Origin: Selenomonadaceae bacterium
GTDB taxonomy: Bacteria > Bacillota > Negativicutes > Selenomonadales > Selenomonadaceae
Direction: 5' to 3'
NCBI GenBank assembly: GCA_017535925.1
Contig: JAFXTD010000043.1
Location: forward strand, 1-64,000
DNA length: 64,000 nt
Shown piece after piece: positions 34,366-43,900 of this stretch. The notes under the pieces were generated by a model. It saw nothing but the letters and a program-made list of their open reading frames with translations. It did no database searches and had not been told where the DNA came from. The stretch's first letter is position 1, and each line of letters begins with the position of its first letter. The translations under genes were made by a program, and so were the position numbers.

Positions 34366-36060
34366 ATGCTCGGCAGACTGAAATTTTTCTTCGAATCAAT
34401 CGTTCGGGGGGGGGTGATTATTCTTAAAGAGGACGGATTTTTTTTCGTCGTCCTCACAATTTTAAACTCGTCGATAATCTTGGCTGATAAAAATATTTCG
34501 GCGGGCGCGATAAATTTTTGGTTCGGTGCGTTGGCGATATTTTTCGTCACGGCGGCGAGTCATTTTTTATTTCCGAAACTTCGCCGCGTGATTCAAACCG
34601 TGCTGATAATTTTTTTCGCGCTCCGGTTCGTTGCAGACATTTTCTTGATTAAAAATTTCGGCGTGCCGCTGAACACAGACACTTTGCAAATTTTGCTCGG
34701 AACAAATCCTCTGACGGCACAAGCTTTCCTGCAAGAATACGTTTTGAATTTTAAAATCCTCGCGGCAATCACGGCGTTCATAATCTTGACGGCGGCTTTG
34801 ATTCTCGGCTTGAAAAAATTTTTGGCGACGCGCTCGGAGGAAAGACTCAAGCGGTTGACGATTGACTTGCTGATAATTTTGTTCCCGCCGCTGATGGTTT
34901 ATGCTTACAATGCATTTTACCTTTTGCTCGGCTTGACGAATGCCCTTTTTTTCAACACGACGGCTTGGCGCACCGTAAATGACCTCCATCTTTTATTAAG
35001 CGATTATCCGATAAGCAACGAAGAAAAAATTTTCGCGGAGATGGACAAGCAGCTTGAGACCGAAAAAATTCTTTCCGACGAATCAAATATTCCGAACGTC
35101 GTCTTTGTCTTGGGCGAATCAACCGATCGCAATCACATGCAACTTTACGGCTACCACCTGCCGACGACACCTCACTTGAGTGCCCGCTTTGAACGCGGAG
35201 AAATTTTTCGCTTCAACGACACAATCGCTTGCGCCAACAACACCTCGCCCGCCATGGCGAAAATTTTTACTTTCGCGGAAAAAGAGGAGCCTCAAAGCGA
35301 TTGGTATCTCAAAGCAAATCTTTTCGATATCCTGCGCCGAACGGATTATCATACGGTGTGGCTGTCGAATCAGAGTCCGCTCGGCTTGTGGGGAAATTTT
35401 GATAAATATTTTTCGGTTCGTTGCGATGAAAAATTTTTTATCGAGGCGGAAGACAAAATCGCGAGGCAAAGACAAATCGACGGCGTGTTGCTTCCCGTGC
35501 TTGACGAATACCTCACTCATGCGCGGGAGAAAAATTTTTGGCTGATTCATCTTTACGGCACGCATGTAATTTACAAAGAACGTTATCCTTCCGACTTTGA
35601 AAAATTTTCCGCAAAAGACATTGACAAGCCCGAAGAGTCTTGGCGGCAAGTGACTGCCGAATACGACAACGCCGTCTTGTACAATGATTTTATCGTCGAC
35701 GAAATTATCCGCCGCTTCGAAGACAAAAACGCCGTCTTGATTTACATTTCCGACCACGGCATGGAAGTTTTTGATGGTCGTAATTTCACAGGACATTCTT
35801 CGGAAGAAAAAGGCAACGTTCACATGATTGAAATTCCCGCGCTTGTTTGGGCGTCGAAAGAATTTCGCGAACGTTATCCCGAAAAAATTTCCGCAATCGA
35901 GGCAGCTGTCGACCGACCGTATCGCACGGATTATTTGATTCACACAATCCTTGACCTTATGGACATTCGCACGACTTCCTTCGACGAGAGCAAGAGCATT
36001 GTCAACAAAAGTTTTGAAGCGCGACCGCGAATTTACAACGGCGAGCCCTACGTCAAATAA
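34366..36060 (+). CDS. Phosphoethanolamine transferase-like sulfatase, G9 tract near start
   Basis: 564 residues: about five membrane helices in the first ~190, then an alkaline-phosphatase-fold domain. VFVLGESTDRNHMQLYGY has the metal-binding Glu, ANNTSPAMAK the nucleophile Thr region, IYISDHGMEV the DHG metal site, and GHSSEEKGNVHMIEIP the final His. The order is that of EptA/CptA enzymes that add phosphoethanolamine to lipid A or core heptose. Codons 13-16 read CGG-GGG-GGG-GTG within a run of nine G (34406-34414). A one-base slip would frameshift after ~14 residues, so expression is probably phase-variable. In this sequence the frame is on. Confidence 0.87.
   Translation: MLGRLKFFFESIVRGGVIILKEDGFFFVVLTILNSSIILADKNISAGAINFWFGALAIFFVTAASHFLFPKLRRVIQTVLIIFFALRFVADIFLIKNFGVPLNTDTLQILLGTNPLTAQAFLQEYVLNFKILAAITAFIILTAALILGLKKFLATRSEERLKRLTIDLLIILFPPLMVYAYNAFYLLLGLTNALFFNTTAWRTVNDLHLLLSDYPISNEEKIFAEMDKQLETEKILSDESNIPNVVFVLGESTDRNHMQLYGYHLPTTPHLSARFERGEIFRFNDTIACANNTSPAMAKIFTFAEKEEPQSDWYLKANLFDILRRTDYHTVWLSNQSPLGLWGNFDKYFSVRCDEKFFIEAEDKIARQRQIDGVLLPVLDEYLTHAREKNFWLIHLYGTHVIYKERYPSDFEKFSAKDIDKPEESWRQVTAEYDNAVLYNDFIVDEIIRRFEDKNAVLIYISDHGMEVFDGRNFTGHSSEEKGNVHMIEIPALVWASKEFRERYPEKISAIEAAVDRPYRTDYLIHTILDLMDIRTTSFDESKSIVNKSFEARPRIYNGEPYVK
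34406..34414 (+). repeat. Homopolymeric G9 tract in coding sequence
   Basis: Nine consecutive G at codons 14-17 of the phosphoethanolamine transferase gene, in a genome segment otherwise poor in long G runs. Confidence 0.9.
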
Positions 36061-36065
36061 AAAAA

Positions 36066-36090
36066 TCCCCGCGCTTGACGGGGAAAATTT
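36066..36090. terminator. Bidirectional terminator
   Basis: TCCCCGCGCTTGACGGGGA stem with T-rich flanks on both strands, between the convergent transferase and HXXEE genes. Near-identical hairpins occur at 36757 and 33576. Confidence 0.85.
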
Positions 36091-36100
36091 TTTGTCAAGT

Positions 36101-36724
36101 TCATTGCGCAAAGCCGAAGGCAGCTCTTTTTGTAAAAGGATAGCCGCTTTTCTTGCCGAGACTCCAATAAATCGGCGACCTGAAACAAAACATGAAGACC
36201 GCAATGCACCAAACGAACGCAACGATATAATCATGCCAAGCGTATAAATTTTGTCCGTGTGTGCTTATCAAATAGTAAATCGCTATCGGCGTCATTCCGA
36301 ATACGGCGGTGATTAATCCCGGATTGTAAAAAGTTTTGAGCTTGCGGTTGAAAAATATCGCGTGCATAAAAAATTCCAAGAACGAAAACAAAATCGCGGC
36401 AAGCGTGAGAAATCTTATGCTCGGAATCATGAGCGGCAAAACGTACACCAAAAAAAGGAAGCCCCGGTTGCCGAACAGCGAATTCAAATTATTTGCTCCC
36501 CGGCGCGCAGGATTTTTTTCTTTGCTGTTCATCAAAACTTTCATGCCGATATAAGGGAAGCCGCCGGGAAATCCGAATTCCTCGAAGAAATGCAAAAGCA
36601 TGCAGACGATAAGCGCAAGCAAAATATTTTGAGTAAAATTGAACGAGGCAAAGTTCATGGTCAGCGCGACAATCGCAGCGAGAAACAAAGAGACCGTTGC
36701 CCAATGATTAACAAAATTTTTCAT
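36101..36724 (-). CDS. HXXEE domain membrane protein
   Basis: 207 residues with about six hydrophobic segments. The segment LLHFFEEFGFPGGFP contains the H-x-x-E-E motif naming the family, and two further histidines (FMHAIFFNRKLK, YAWHDYIVAF) lie in membrane helices, as usual in this family. The arrangement suggests a metal-dependent membrane enzyme, but no activity is established. The gene is on the same strand as hyaABC but separated by a terminator. Confidence 0.8.
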   Translation of the reverse strand: MKNFVNHWATVSLFLAAIVALTMNFASFNFTQNILLALIVCMLLHFFEEFGFPGGFPYIGMKVLMNSKEKNPARRGANNLNSLFGNRGFLFLVYVLPLMIPSIRFLTLAAILFSFLEFFMHAIFFNRKLKTFYNPGLITAVFGMTPIAIYYLISTHGQNLYAWHDYIVAFVWCIAVFMFCFRSPIYWSLGKKSGYPFTKRAAFGFAQ

Positions 36725-36747
36725 CGATATACCTCCAAAAATTTTTC

Positions 36748-36785
36748 AAAAAAAAATCCCCGCCGCTTGACGGGGAAATTTTTTT
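36748..36785 (-). terminator. Terminator of the hyaABC operon
   Basis: On minus, TTTCCCCGTCAAGCGGCGGGGA followed by T10. It lies 14 bases past the hyaC stop. Confidence 0.85.
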
Positions 36786-36798
36786 GCGTCGAAAAATT

Positions 36799-37497
36799 TT
36801 AATCGAGTTCGTTGGCGTCCTTCGGGGTGTGAGCCAAAACTTTTTTGCCGGAGAACATGCTGGAGACTTCGCTTTCGCCTTCCATGAACTCTGCGCGAAC
36901 GACCATGTAGAAATGCCCGATAGCGAAGAGGATTATGAACCAAGCGACGTAGTGATGAATGTAATGGCTCATCATTTCGCTGCCGACGAGGGTATTTACC
37001 CAGCCGAAGAGATAACCGAACGTCGAAGAGGGATTCGCCATGAGATACATTGCAAAGCCGGTAAGAATTTCAATCGCAAGCAAGACGTAAAGCATTGCAT
37101 AGGAGCCGCGAGCCAAAGGATTTCTCAAGAACGGTGCGTGATGAGGTTTTACAAGCATGTAGTGGAGAGCAACCTCGACGGTTTCGCTGTAGAAGTGCCC
37201 TTCCCAAAAGCGCGGGAAAAGTCTGTCGCCTTTGTTGATAATGAAGCCGTAAACTCTCATAATCAAACCCGCGCAGAGAATGAACGCCGCGAGGAAATGA
37301 ATATCGCGCACAATGTCAACATACATGCCCGCAAAAACAGGTTCGGTTCCGCCGACGTTGAGAGGCTTGGTGATAATAAGTCCCGTGCCGAAGAGGACAA
37401 GAATCGCCACGACCATAAGCCAGTGAAAAATTCTGAGGAACGGGCTGAAAAGATAATACTCCTTGCGCTTAACGTCTTTGACAGATTTAATCGCCAT
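36799..37497 (-). CDS. hyaC: [NiFe] hydrogenase cytochrome b subunit HyaC
   Basis: 232 residues and four to five membrane helices. SPFLRIFHWLMVVAIL and FLAAFILCAGLIMRVYG carry heme-ligand His near helices, and ALHYMLVKPHH and SHYIHHYVAWFIILFAIGHFYMVVRAEF are typical of HyaC/HupC. It takes electrons from HyaA to the quinone pool and anchors the enzyme on the outer face of the inner membrane. It starts 6 bases past the hyaB stop. Confidence 0.95.
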   Translation of the reverse strand: MAIKSVKDVKRKEYYLFSPFLRIFHWLMVVAILVLFGTGLIITKPLNVGGTEPVFAGMYVDIVRDIHFLAAFILCAGLIMRVYGFIINKGDRLFPRFWEGHFYSETVEVALHYMLVKPHHAPFLRNPLARGSYAMLYVLLAIEILTGFAMYLMANPSSTFGYLFGWVNTLVGSEMMSHYIHHYVAWFIILFAIGHFYMVVRAEFMEGESEVSSMFSGKKVLAHTPKDANELD

Positions 37498-37503
37498 AGC
37501 CGC

Positions 37504-39402
37504 TCACCTCCCGTAGGGGTCGGTCGAAATAATATGAATCTCCTCCCCCTTGGCGTTGTACATGTGGGTAGCGCAGGCGAGGCACGGGTCGAACGAGCGA
37601 ATGACTTTTGGAATTTCAAGCGGCTTGGTCGGGTCGGCAACATGCGTCGTCATCATTGCAAGTTCGTAGGCACCGTGACCGGCTTTATCGTCACGAGGGC
37701 AAGCATTCCAAGTCGTCGGGACAATGCACTGATAGTTGTCAATCTTGCCGTCCTTAATGCAAACCCAATGGCTCAAGCCGCCGCGAGGAGCCTCGTAAAG
37801 TCCGACGCCCATGCATTCGGGTGCCCAAGTATCGGGCGTCCATTTCTCATTGTTCATGGTCGTGGTATCGCCCGTCTTGAGGTTTGCAATGAGCTTGTCG
37901 AAGAAAAATTTATTAACCTCTGCGGCAAGTTGTGCGTCGAGGCAACGGCAGGCAGTCCTTCCGAGCATTGTCGGCATCCAAACATGAGCAGGCACACCCA
38001 AAACCGTCGAAACAACTTCAATCTGCTTGAGCATCATTTGTTCCGCCCAAGTCGGGTCGGGCAGTTGACCTTTGGCGGCTTTGGTGTAGATAACAATGTA
38101 ATGCGCGAGCGGCCCCACTTCGCAGAGCTTGCCTTTCCATTTGGGAGTTTTGAGCCAAGAATATTTTCCGCCCTCGTTGAGCGTTTCCCACATGGTCGGA
38201 GTGCCTGTCTTCGGTCCGGTGAATTTGTCTTTGGTAATTCCTTTCCAAGGATGCAAATCTTTCGGAGCACTTTCGGGATATTCGTACCAAGCATGTTCGA
38301 CGCCTTCGGAAATGATGTCGGGCGACTTCAAATCTTCCGCCGTAATCGGAGTGAAAACAGCCTTCTCGACACCTTGAGCAAAATTCTCGACGACGCCGTT
38401 TGAACGAACCAAAAGATTTTCAAAGTAGCCGCCGCTTGAGGTGCCGTTGTAGCCGTTGAGAGGATAATCGCCGAAAGCCATGACACGTTCGCGAGCCAAG
38501 CCGCCGCCGTCAACGCGCCCTGCCTTAGCATAAATCGCGCCGATAGCAACGAGGTCGGGCAGATAATAATTGTTGACGAGGTCACGAGCCATATTGACAG
38601 CCCTGTCGACAATCGCGAGGCGTGCCGTGTTAATCGGAGCATTGCCGTCTGTCAAGCTGATTGCGCAGGGAACACCGCCCACGACGTAATGCGGGTGAGG
38701 ATTCTTTCCGCCGAAGACGACATGCGGTGTGATAATTTCGCGTTGCTTATCGAGCATTTCAAGATAATGAGCGACTGCCATCAAATGAACTTCGGGCGGC
38801 AAAAGTTTGTAATCGGGATGATCCCACCAATGCGCCGAGAAAATTCCGAGCTGACCGCTTGCAACGATAGCTTGAACTTTGGCCTTGATGCCCGCGAAGT
38901 ATTGAGGAGTGGCAGCGGGGAAGTCGTGCGGATAAGCTTCGGTGTTGACTTCTTCCGGAACTTTCAAATCAAGCCGATAAGCATTGAGCACGGCAACTTG
39001 AAGTTCGGCAGTCTTGGCAGGGTCGGCATTCAAAGCTTCAACGGGACTTACCCAATCGAGCGCGTGAAGATGATAGAAATGAATCAAATGATCTTGAACG
39101 GTCAAAGTCGCCGCCATGATATTGCGGATATAATTTGCGTTGAGCGGGATTGCGATACCGAGAGCGTCCTCGACAGAGCGGACAGAGGCAAGCGCATGAG
39201 CCGTCGTGCAGACGCCGCAAATGCGTTGAATGTAAGCCCAAGCGTCGCGAGGGTCGCGATCCTTCATGACGAGTTCAAGTCCGCGCCAAGCAGTGCCGCT
39301 TGAAATTGCGTCGGTGACTGTGCCGGTTGTCTCGTCTACGGTAACTTCAACGCGCAAGTGCCCTTCAATTCTTGTTATCGGGTCAACTACAACGTGTTGC
39401 AT
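37504..39402 (-). CDS. hyaB: [NiFe] hydrogenase large subunit HyaB
   Basis: 632 residues. Ni-Fe ligands are R60-ICGVC (C62, C65) and DPCLACATH (C607, C610) near the C-terminus. The 19 residues after H613 are the tail removed by HyaD. RIEGHLRVEV and HLIHFYHLHALDWV are characteristic of group 1 uptake enzymes. With HyaA and HyaC it oxidises H2 in the periplasm for anaerobic respiration. The 309-base hyaA-hyaB gap, filled by a MITE, is unusual for an operon pair. The SD is GAAGGGAGA. Confidence 0.96.
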   Translation of the reverse strand: MQHVVVDPITRIEGHLRVEVTVDETTGTVTDAISSGTAWRGLELVMKDRDPRDAWAYIQRICGVCTTAHALASVRSVEDALGIAIPLNANYIRNIMAATLTVQDHLIHFYHLHALDWVSPVEALNADPAKTAELQVAVLNAYRLDLKVPEEVNTEAYPHDFPAATPQYFAGIKAKVQAIVASGQLGIFSAHWWDHPDYKLLPPEVHLMAVAHYLEMLDKQREIITPHVVFGGKNPHPHYVVGGVPCAISLTDGNAPINTARLAIVDRAVNMARDLVNNYYLPDLVAIGAIYAKAGRVDGGGLARERVMAFGDYPLNGYNGTSSGGYFENLLVRSNGVVENFAQGVEKAVFTPITAEDLKSPDIISEGVEHAWYEYPESAPKDLHPWKGITKDKFTGPKTGTPTMWETLNEGGKYSWLKTPKWKGKLCEVGPLAHYIVIYTKAAKGQLPDPTWAEQMMLKQIEVVSTVLGVPAHVWMPTMLGRTACRCLDAQLAAEVNKFFFDKLIANLKTGDTTTMNNEKWTPDTWAPECMGVGLYEAPRGGLSHWVCIKDGKIDNYQCIVPTTWNACPRDDKAGHGAYELAMMTTHVADPTKPLEIPKVIRSFDPCLACATHMYNAKGEEIHIISTDPYGR

Positions 39403-39419
39403 AGAAAAATCTCCCTTCG

Positions 39420-39482
39420 GTCGATTTTTAGGAACTGGTAATTAGGAACAAGGAACTAGTAGGGATTAGTTTTCTAGTTCCT
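39420..39482. repeat. Heptamer array, GGAACTA/ATTAGGA type
   Basis: Irregular TTAGGAACTGGTAATTAGGAAC and GGAACTAGTAGGGATTAG units next to the left end of the MITE. The same family resumes beyond its right end (39699-39716, CTAGTTCCTAGTTCCT). Confidence 0.8.
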
Positions 39483-39700
39483 AGGGCATGTTGGTAAATT
39501 AAAAAGTAGCGGTTGGCGAGTGCCCGGCCGTCACGGATGACGGCCGCCGGCGATATGAACAGGATGTTCATCCGCCGGTTTAAGCGTCTTTCTTTTTGCT
39601 ACTTTTTCTTTGACGCCGACAAAGAAAAAGTAAATTCAATAAACAAAAGTCATTGAAACGCTCAATCGGAGCCGTCGATTTAATTTACCAACAGCCCCTA
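39482..39700. mobile_element. MITE-like element with 21-bp terminal inverted repeats
   Basis: 219 bp. The left end TAGGGCATGTTGGTAAATTAA matches the reverse complement of the right end (TAGGGGCTGTTGGTAAATTAA) at 19 of 21 positions. There is no ORF. The interior has the palindromes GGCCGTCACGGATGACGGCC and CGGCGGATGAACATCCTG-type arms. CTAG flanks both ends and could be a target duplication or part of the heptamers around it. Related copies lie at 25218, 55633 and 61691. It sits between hyaA and hyaB. Confidence 0.85.
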
Positions 39701-39711
39701 GTTCCTAGTTC

Positions 39712-40794
39712 CTATTCATGATGTTCTTCGTCAATAAGATTTTCGCGTTGGTTGCGCTGAACGATACTTGCCACAGCATGACCTGCCACGCCCGCCGCCG
39801 TCAAGACACCCAAAGCCGCACCGATTTTGTCAACGTCACCGAGCTTGCCGTATTGCGGGAGGCGACTTGTAAACGGGTCTTCGTCCCAGAATTTTGCATT
39901 GGAACAACCGATACACGGCGCGCCCGATTGAATAGGATAGCTCATGCCCTGCCACCAACGCAAATTGCCGCAAGAGTTGTAAGTTTCCGGACCGCGACAA
40001 CCGAGTTTGTAAAGACACCAGCCCGCCTTTGCACCTGCGTCGTCAAAAGTTTCGGCGAACATGCCCGCGTCGAAGAACGGACGACGATAGCACGTGTCAT
40101 GAATTCTGTTGCCGAAAAATTGTTTCGGACGACCGTCAGCGTCGCAGGGCGGCAAGCTTCCGAACAAAGCAACATGCATGACAACGCCCGTCATGACTTC
40201 GGGAATCGGAGGACAGCCGGGAACTTTGACGACGGGTTTTCCGCCGACGAAATGTTCAATGCCCGCCGAGCCCGTCGGATTCGGTTTTGCAGCTTGAATG
40301 CCTCCGTAAGCCGCACAACTTCCGTAAGCGATAATCGCCGCCGCACCTTTGGCAGCCTTCTCAAGCAAATGTGTAAAAGTGTGACCGCCGCTCATGCAAT
40401 AAACGCCGCTGTCTTTTGTGGCAACCGCTCCTTCGACGCAGAGGATATATTGCCCGTTGTATTTGGCAATAGTTTCGTCGAGGTGAGCTTCGAACGGTGC
40501 GCCGCAAGCCGCGCTCAACAAATGGTCATACTCCAACGCGATTGACGAAAGCACGACGTCAGAGGCAAGCGGTGCTCCCGAACGAATAAACGATTCGTCG
40601 CAACCCGTGCACTCGTGTCCGTGAATCCAAACTACCACAGGCAGAGGTTTTGTTTCCGCTGCCTCCACGACTTTCGAGAACATATCCGTGCTCAAGCCCA
40701 TTAACGAGGTCAACGCGACGCAGCCTTTTAAAAAGCTCCGACGAGAAAAGCCGCGCCTAAGATATGCCTCCCATAAACTCTCCCTTTTTTCCAA
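39712..40794 (-). CDS. hyaA: [NiFe] hydrogenase small subunit HyaA
   Basis: 360 residues from a TTG at 40794 (GAGGAGGGGCG upstream). The Tat signal S17-RRSFLKGC is followed by a hydrophobic stretch. VVWIHGHECTGCDES has the proximal-cluster Cys pair, VPGCPPIPEVMTGVV the third, and the C-terminal region holds the medial/distal cluster ligands (GCRGPETYNSCG, CIGCSNAKFWD). It carries electrons through three Fe-S clusters to HyaC and exports HyaB by hitch-hiking on Tat. It is the first gene of the operon. Confidence 0.95.
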   Translation of the reverse strand: MEKRESLWEAYLRRGFSRRSFLKGCVALTSLMGLSTDMFSKVVEAAETKPLPVVVWIHGHECTGCDESFIRSGAPLASDVVLSSIALEYDHLLSAACGAPFEAHLDETIAKYNGQYILCVEGAVATKDSGVYCMSGGHTFTHLLEKAAKGAAAIIAYGSCAAYGGIQAAKPNPTGSAGIEHFVGGKPVVKVPGCPPIPEVMTGVVMHVALFGSLPPCDADGRPKQFFGNRIHDTCYRRPFFDAGMFAETFDDAGAKAGWCLYKLGCRGPETYNSCGNLRWWQGMSYPIQSGAPCIGCSNAKFWDEDPFTSRLPQYGKLGDVDKIGAALGVLTAAGVAGHAVASIVQRNQRENLIDEEHHE

Positions 40795-40939
40795 TTTTCG
40801 CCCCTCCTCAGGTTTGATGATTGATACGCAATGAATGAGTCCCAAAAAAATTTTAACACAATTAATCCGCCGTCAATGATACACAAGCAACTTTCGCCAA
40901 AGTTTATTTAAATCCTGCCCGCCGTTGAATGCCGCTTAT

Positions 40940-40974
40940 AAAAAAACGCCCTTCGATAAATTCTATCGAAGAGC
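40940..40974 (-). terminator. Terminator of the RTX-type gene
   Basis: On minus, CGCTCTTCGATA-GAATT-TATCGAAGGGCG followed by T7. A 12-bp near-perfect stem. Confidence 0.92.
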
Positions 40975-40993
40975 GAATTTTCTCTGCGCAGAT

Positions 40994-43900
40994 TTATTTT
41001 TTTGTAAAGTTGCCGGCGACGATTTGATAAACAGCTTTATTGACATGGAAGGTTGTTGCCGTGAAATTTTTCAGCATGATAGAGCCGTCACCGATTGCAA
41101 AAGTGATTGCGTTCTTTTTGTAGGAGGCGGTGAAACTTCCCGTAATTTTTAGCAGGTCGTCATTTTCAAAGCCGTAAATAATATCGGAGCCGTCGCCGCT
41201 GTTGTAAATGAATTTATCTGCACCTTCGTCGCCGTAAAGTTTATCGTTGCCTGCGCCGCCCCACAGCGAATCATTACCCGCGCCGCCGTAAAGCACATCA
41301 TTATCTGTGCCGCCCAAAAGTTTATCGTCATTCTTGCCGCCGACCAAAGTATCTTTACCCGTGCCGCCGGAGAGGGAATCATTTCCGGAACCGCCGACGA
41401 GCATATCTTTGCCCGACCCGCCGCTTAGAGTGTCTTTGCCGGTGCCGCCGTCCAACCAATCATCATTATCGCCGCCGAAGAGTTTATCATCATTTTTATC
41501 ACCCCAAAGCGAATCATTGCCTTTGCCGCCTTCGAGAAGGTCATTGTCGTCGCCGCCGACCAGTGAATCTTTTCCGTCGCCGCCTAAGAGAGTATCGTTA
41601 TCATCGCCGCCCGATAAAGTATCGTGACCTTCACCGCCGGAAAGCGAATCATTTCCTGCGTTGCCAAAAAGTTTGTCGTCGTTCTTGTCGCCCGACAAGG
41701 TATCGTGACCTTCACCGCCGACGAGTGAATCATTGCCATCGCCGCCGAAAAGTTTATCGTCATTATTACCGCCGACCAATGTATCTTTGCCCGATTCGCC
41801 GTAAATTTTATCGTTGCCTTCACCGCCGACGAGAATATCATTACTTGCCCCGCCGTAAAGCGTGGTGTCCTTATCGTTGGCGTAGAGTTTATCCTTGCCG
41901 CCGTAGCCGTAGAGAACGTTTTTATTTATCGCGCCGATTATCGGATCTTTAGGAGCGGGGGAACCGGGCGAAGTGATATATGATTGCCGCTTAATGCCGA
42001 CGTTATCTTGTAAAGTGTCAGCCTTTGCCGAGCCGAAGAGTGAGCAAACGACCTCGCCGCTTGAATCTTTGCCGTAAGCCCGCGTGGTCAAGGTGCCGTC
42101 CGCCTCGCGCAATTTAAATTTTTTGTTCAAGCCGTCGACAAGAGTTATCGAGCCTTCGCCGATTGTGAGGATAATTTTTTTGCCGCTGATTTTCGCCGAG
42201 CTTATCAAGCCTTTGGTAACTTCGAGAGTATCGTTTTCGCCAATGCCTTTTATTGAATCATTGCCGTCGCCGTCCGCGTATAGGAAAAGATTTTTGCTTC
42301 CGCTCGTGTAAATGCTGTCGTTGCCCGTGCCGCCGAGAATTGTAGAATTTGAGCTTATGTTCGTGATAGTGTCGTTGCCGGTGCCTGCGTTGATTGAGAC
42401 ATAACTGTTTGAATAAGAAACGTCGATATTCCCGCCGCCTTTTGCATTGTATTGATAACCTTCTACGACGATATAATCATCATTTGCGCCGCCGTCAATG
42501 GTATCGTGTCCACCTTTAGCCTCTGAATAATTTTTCACCGTCAACTTAGAATAAATCGAATCATTGCCCGCGCCGCCTGTGAGGATATTTTTTTTGCCGC
42601 CGCCGCTGTATAAAACGTCGTGCCCCTTGCCGCCTTCAAGAGTATCCGAGCCGTCGCCGCCATAAAGCGTATCATTTTTGACGGAACCGACGAGGCAATC
42701 ATTTCCGCCCTCGCCATAAAGAACATTTCGATAGGCCGCACCGCTTATCGTGTCCTTGATTGTTTCGCTCTTTTTACCGCCGAAGATTGAACAGATTGTA
42801 TCGCCTTGATCGAGGTCGCATTTATAAGCCAGCGTCGTTGTTGAGCCGTCGGATTCGCGTATCTTAAATTTTTTGTCGTCGCCTTCAACGAGTCTGATTG
42901 AACCGTCGCCGACATTAATCATCACGTCCGAGCTGTCGATTTTCACGTCGTCGAGAGTAATCTTTTTTATCGCGCCTTCTTTAATGTGAAGTGTCGACAG
43001 GTGAGAATCCAAATTGAGTTCGTTATCGTTAAAATGATAGTAAACGTCTTTGCCGTCTCCCGTCTTATATTCAAAGACACGAGGAGCAAAACCGTCCGCA
43101 ACAATAGTATCGTTGCCCTTGCCGCCGTTTATCGTGCTCTCCGACGCGTCGGCAAAATAATTTTTAAATTGCTTGCTGTATTTCTCAACATCTTTGCTTC
43201 CCGCATAAATGGATTTGCCGCTTGCCAGAAGGGTAAAAATTCCAAATCCCACAGGATTTTTTTTCGTGATGTTTTTACCTGACCAAATCAACCAATCTTT
43301 TATGTCAGCAGACAACGGAATTCCCATTAAATCATTTACATATTCCGTGATAAGGATTTTGGCAGAAACTGCGGCAAGAGCCCCCAAAGTAAGTGTATTG
43401 GAGTCATCTGCCGAAACTCTTTGCAAAGAAATGTAATCGTTACCCGTGCCGCCTGAAATGGAAGCTCGCACGTCATGATAAGCCAAGATTGTATCGGCGT
43501 CTTTACCCGCACCAATCGTAACATTACTGCCTTTGTCGGTATAAATAAAATCTCCGACCGCACGACTGCTTTTTCCGTCATCTCCAATGATACTTGCATG
43601 GTTACCGTAGTTTTCAATGATGTCGCCGTCGTCGCCGCCGATAACACTTGCGTAGTCACCGCTGTTGATGATTGAATCGTTACCGGCATTTCCTTTGATA
43701 ATTGATTTGTTCGTCGCGCTGAAAATGGCATCGATACCTTTTGGGTCGTCGCCGCCGTTTATCGTGACTTTGCTCCAACCGCTGTCCACGCTTACCAAAT
43801 TTTTTCCGCCGCCCGCATCGATTGAAATATTCGAGCCGCTCCCGACGTTGTACGACTCCTGATTGAAATGAATATTTTCCGTGAACGATGGAGCAAAAAT

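Noticed and set aside
36784-38403. 539-codon open frame on plus
   Set aside because: It is antisense to hyaB and hyaC, whose motifs are intact, and it matches no family pattern.
41307-41952. Pro/Ser-rich and Arg/Tyr-rich plus frames
   Set aside because: Antisense of the RTX repeats; the periodicity comes from the GGxGxD codons.
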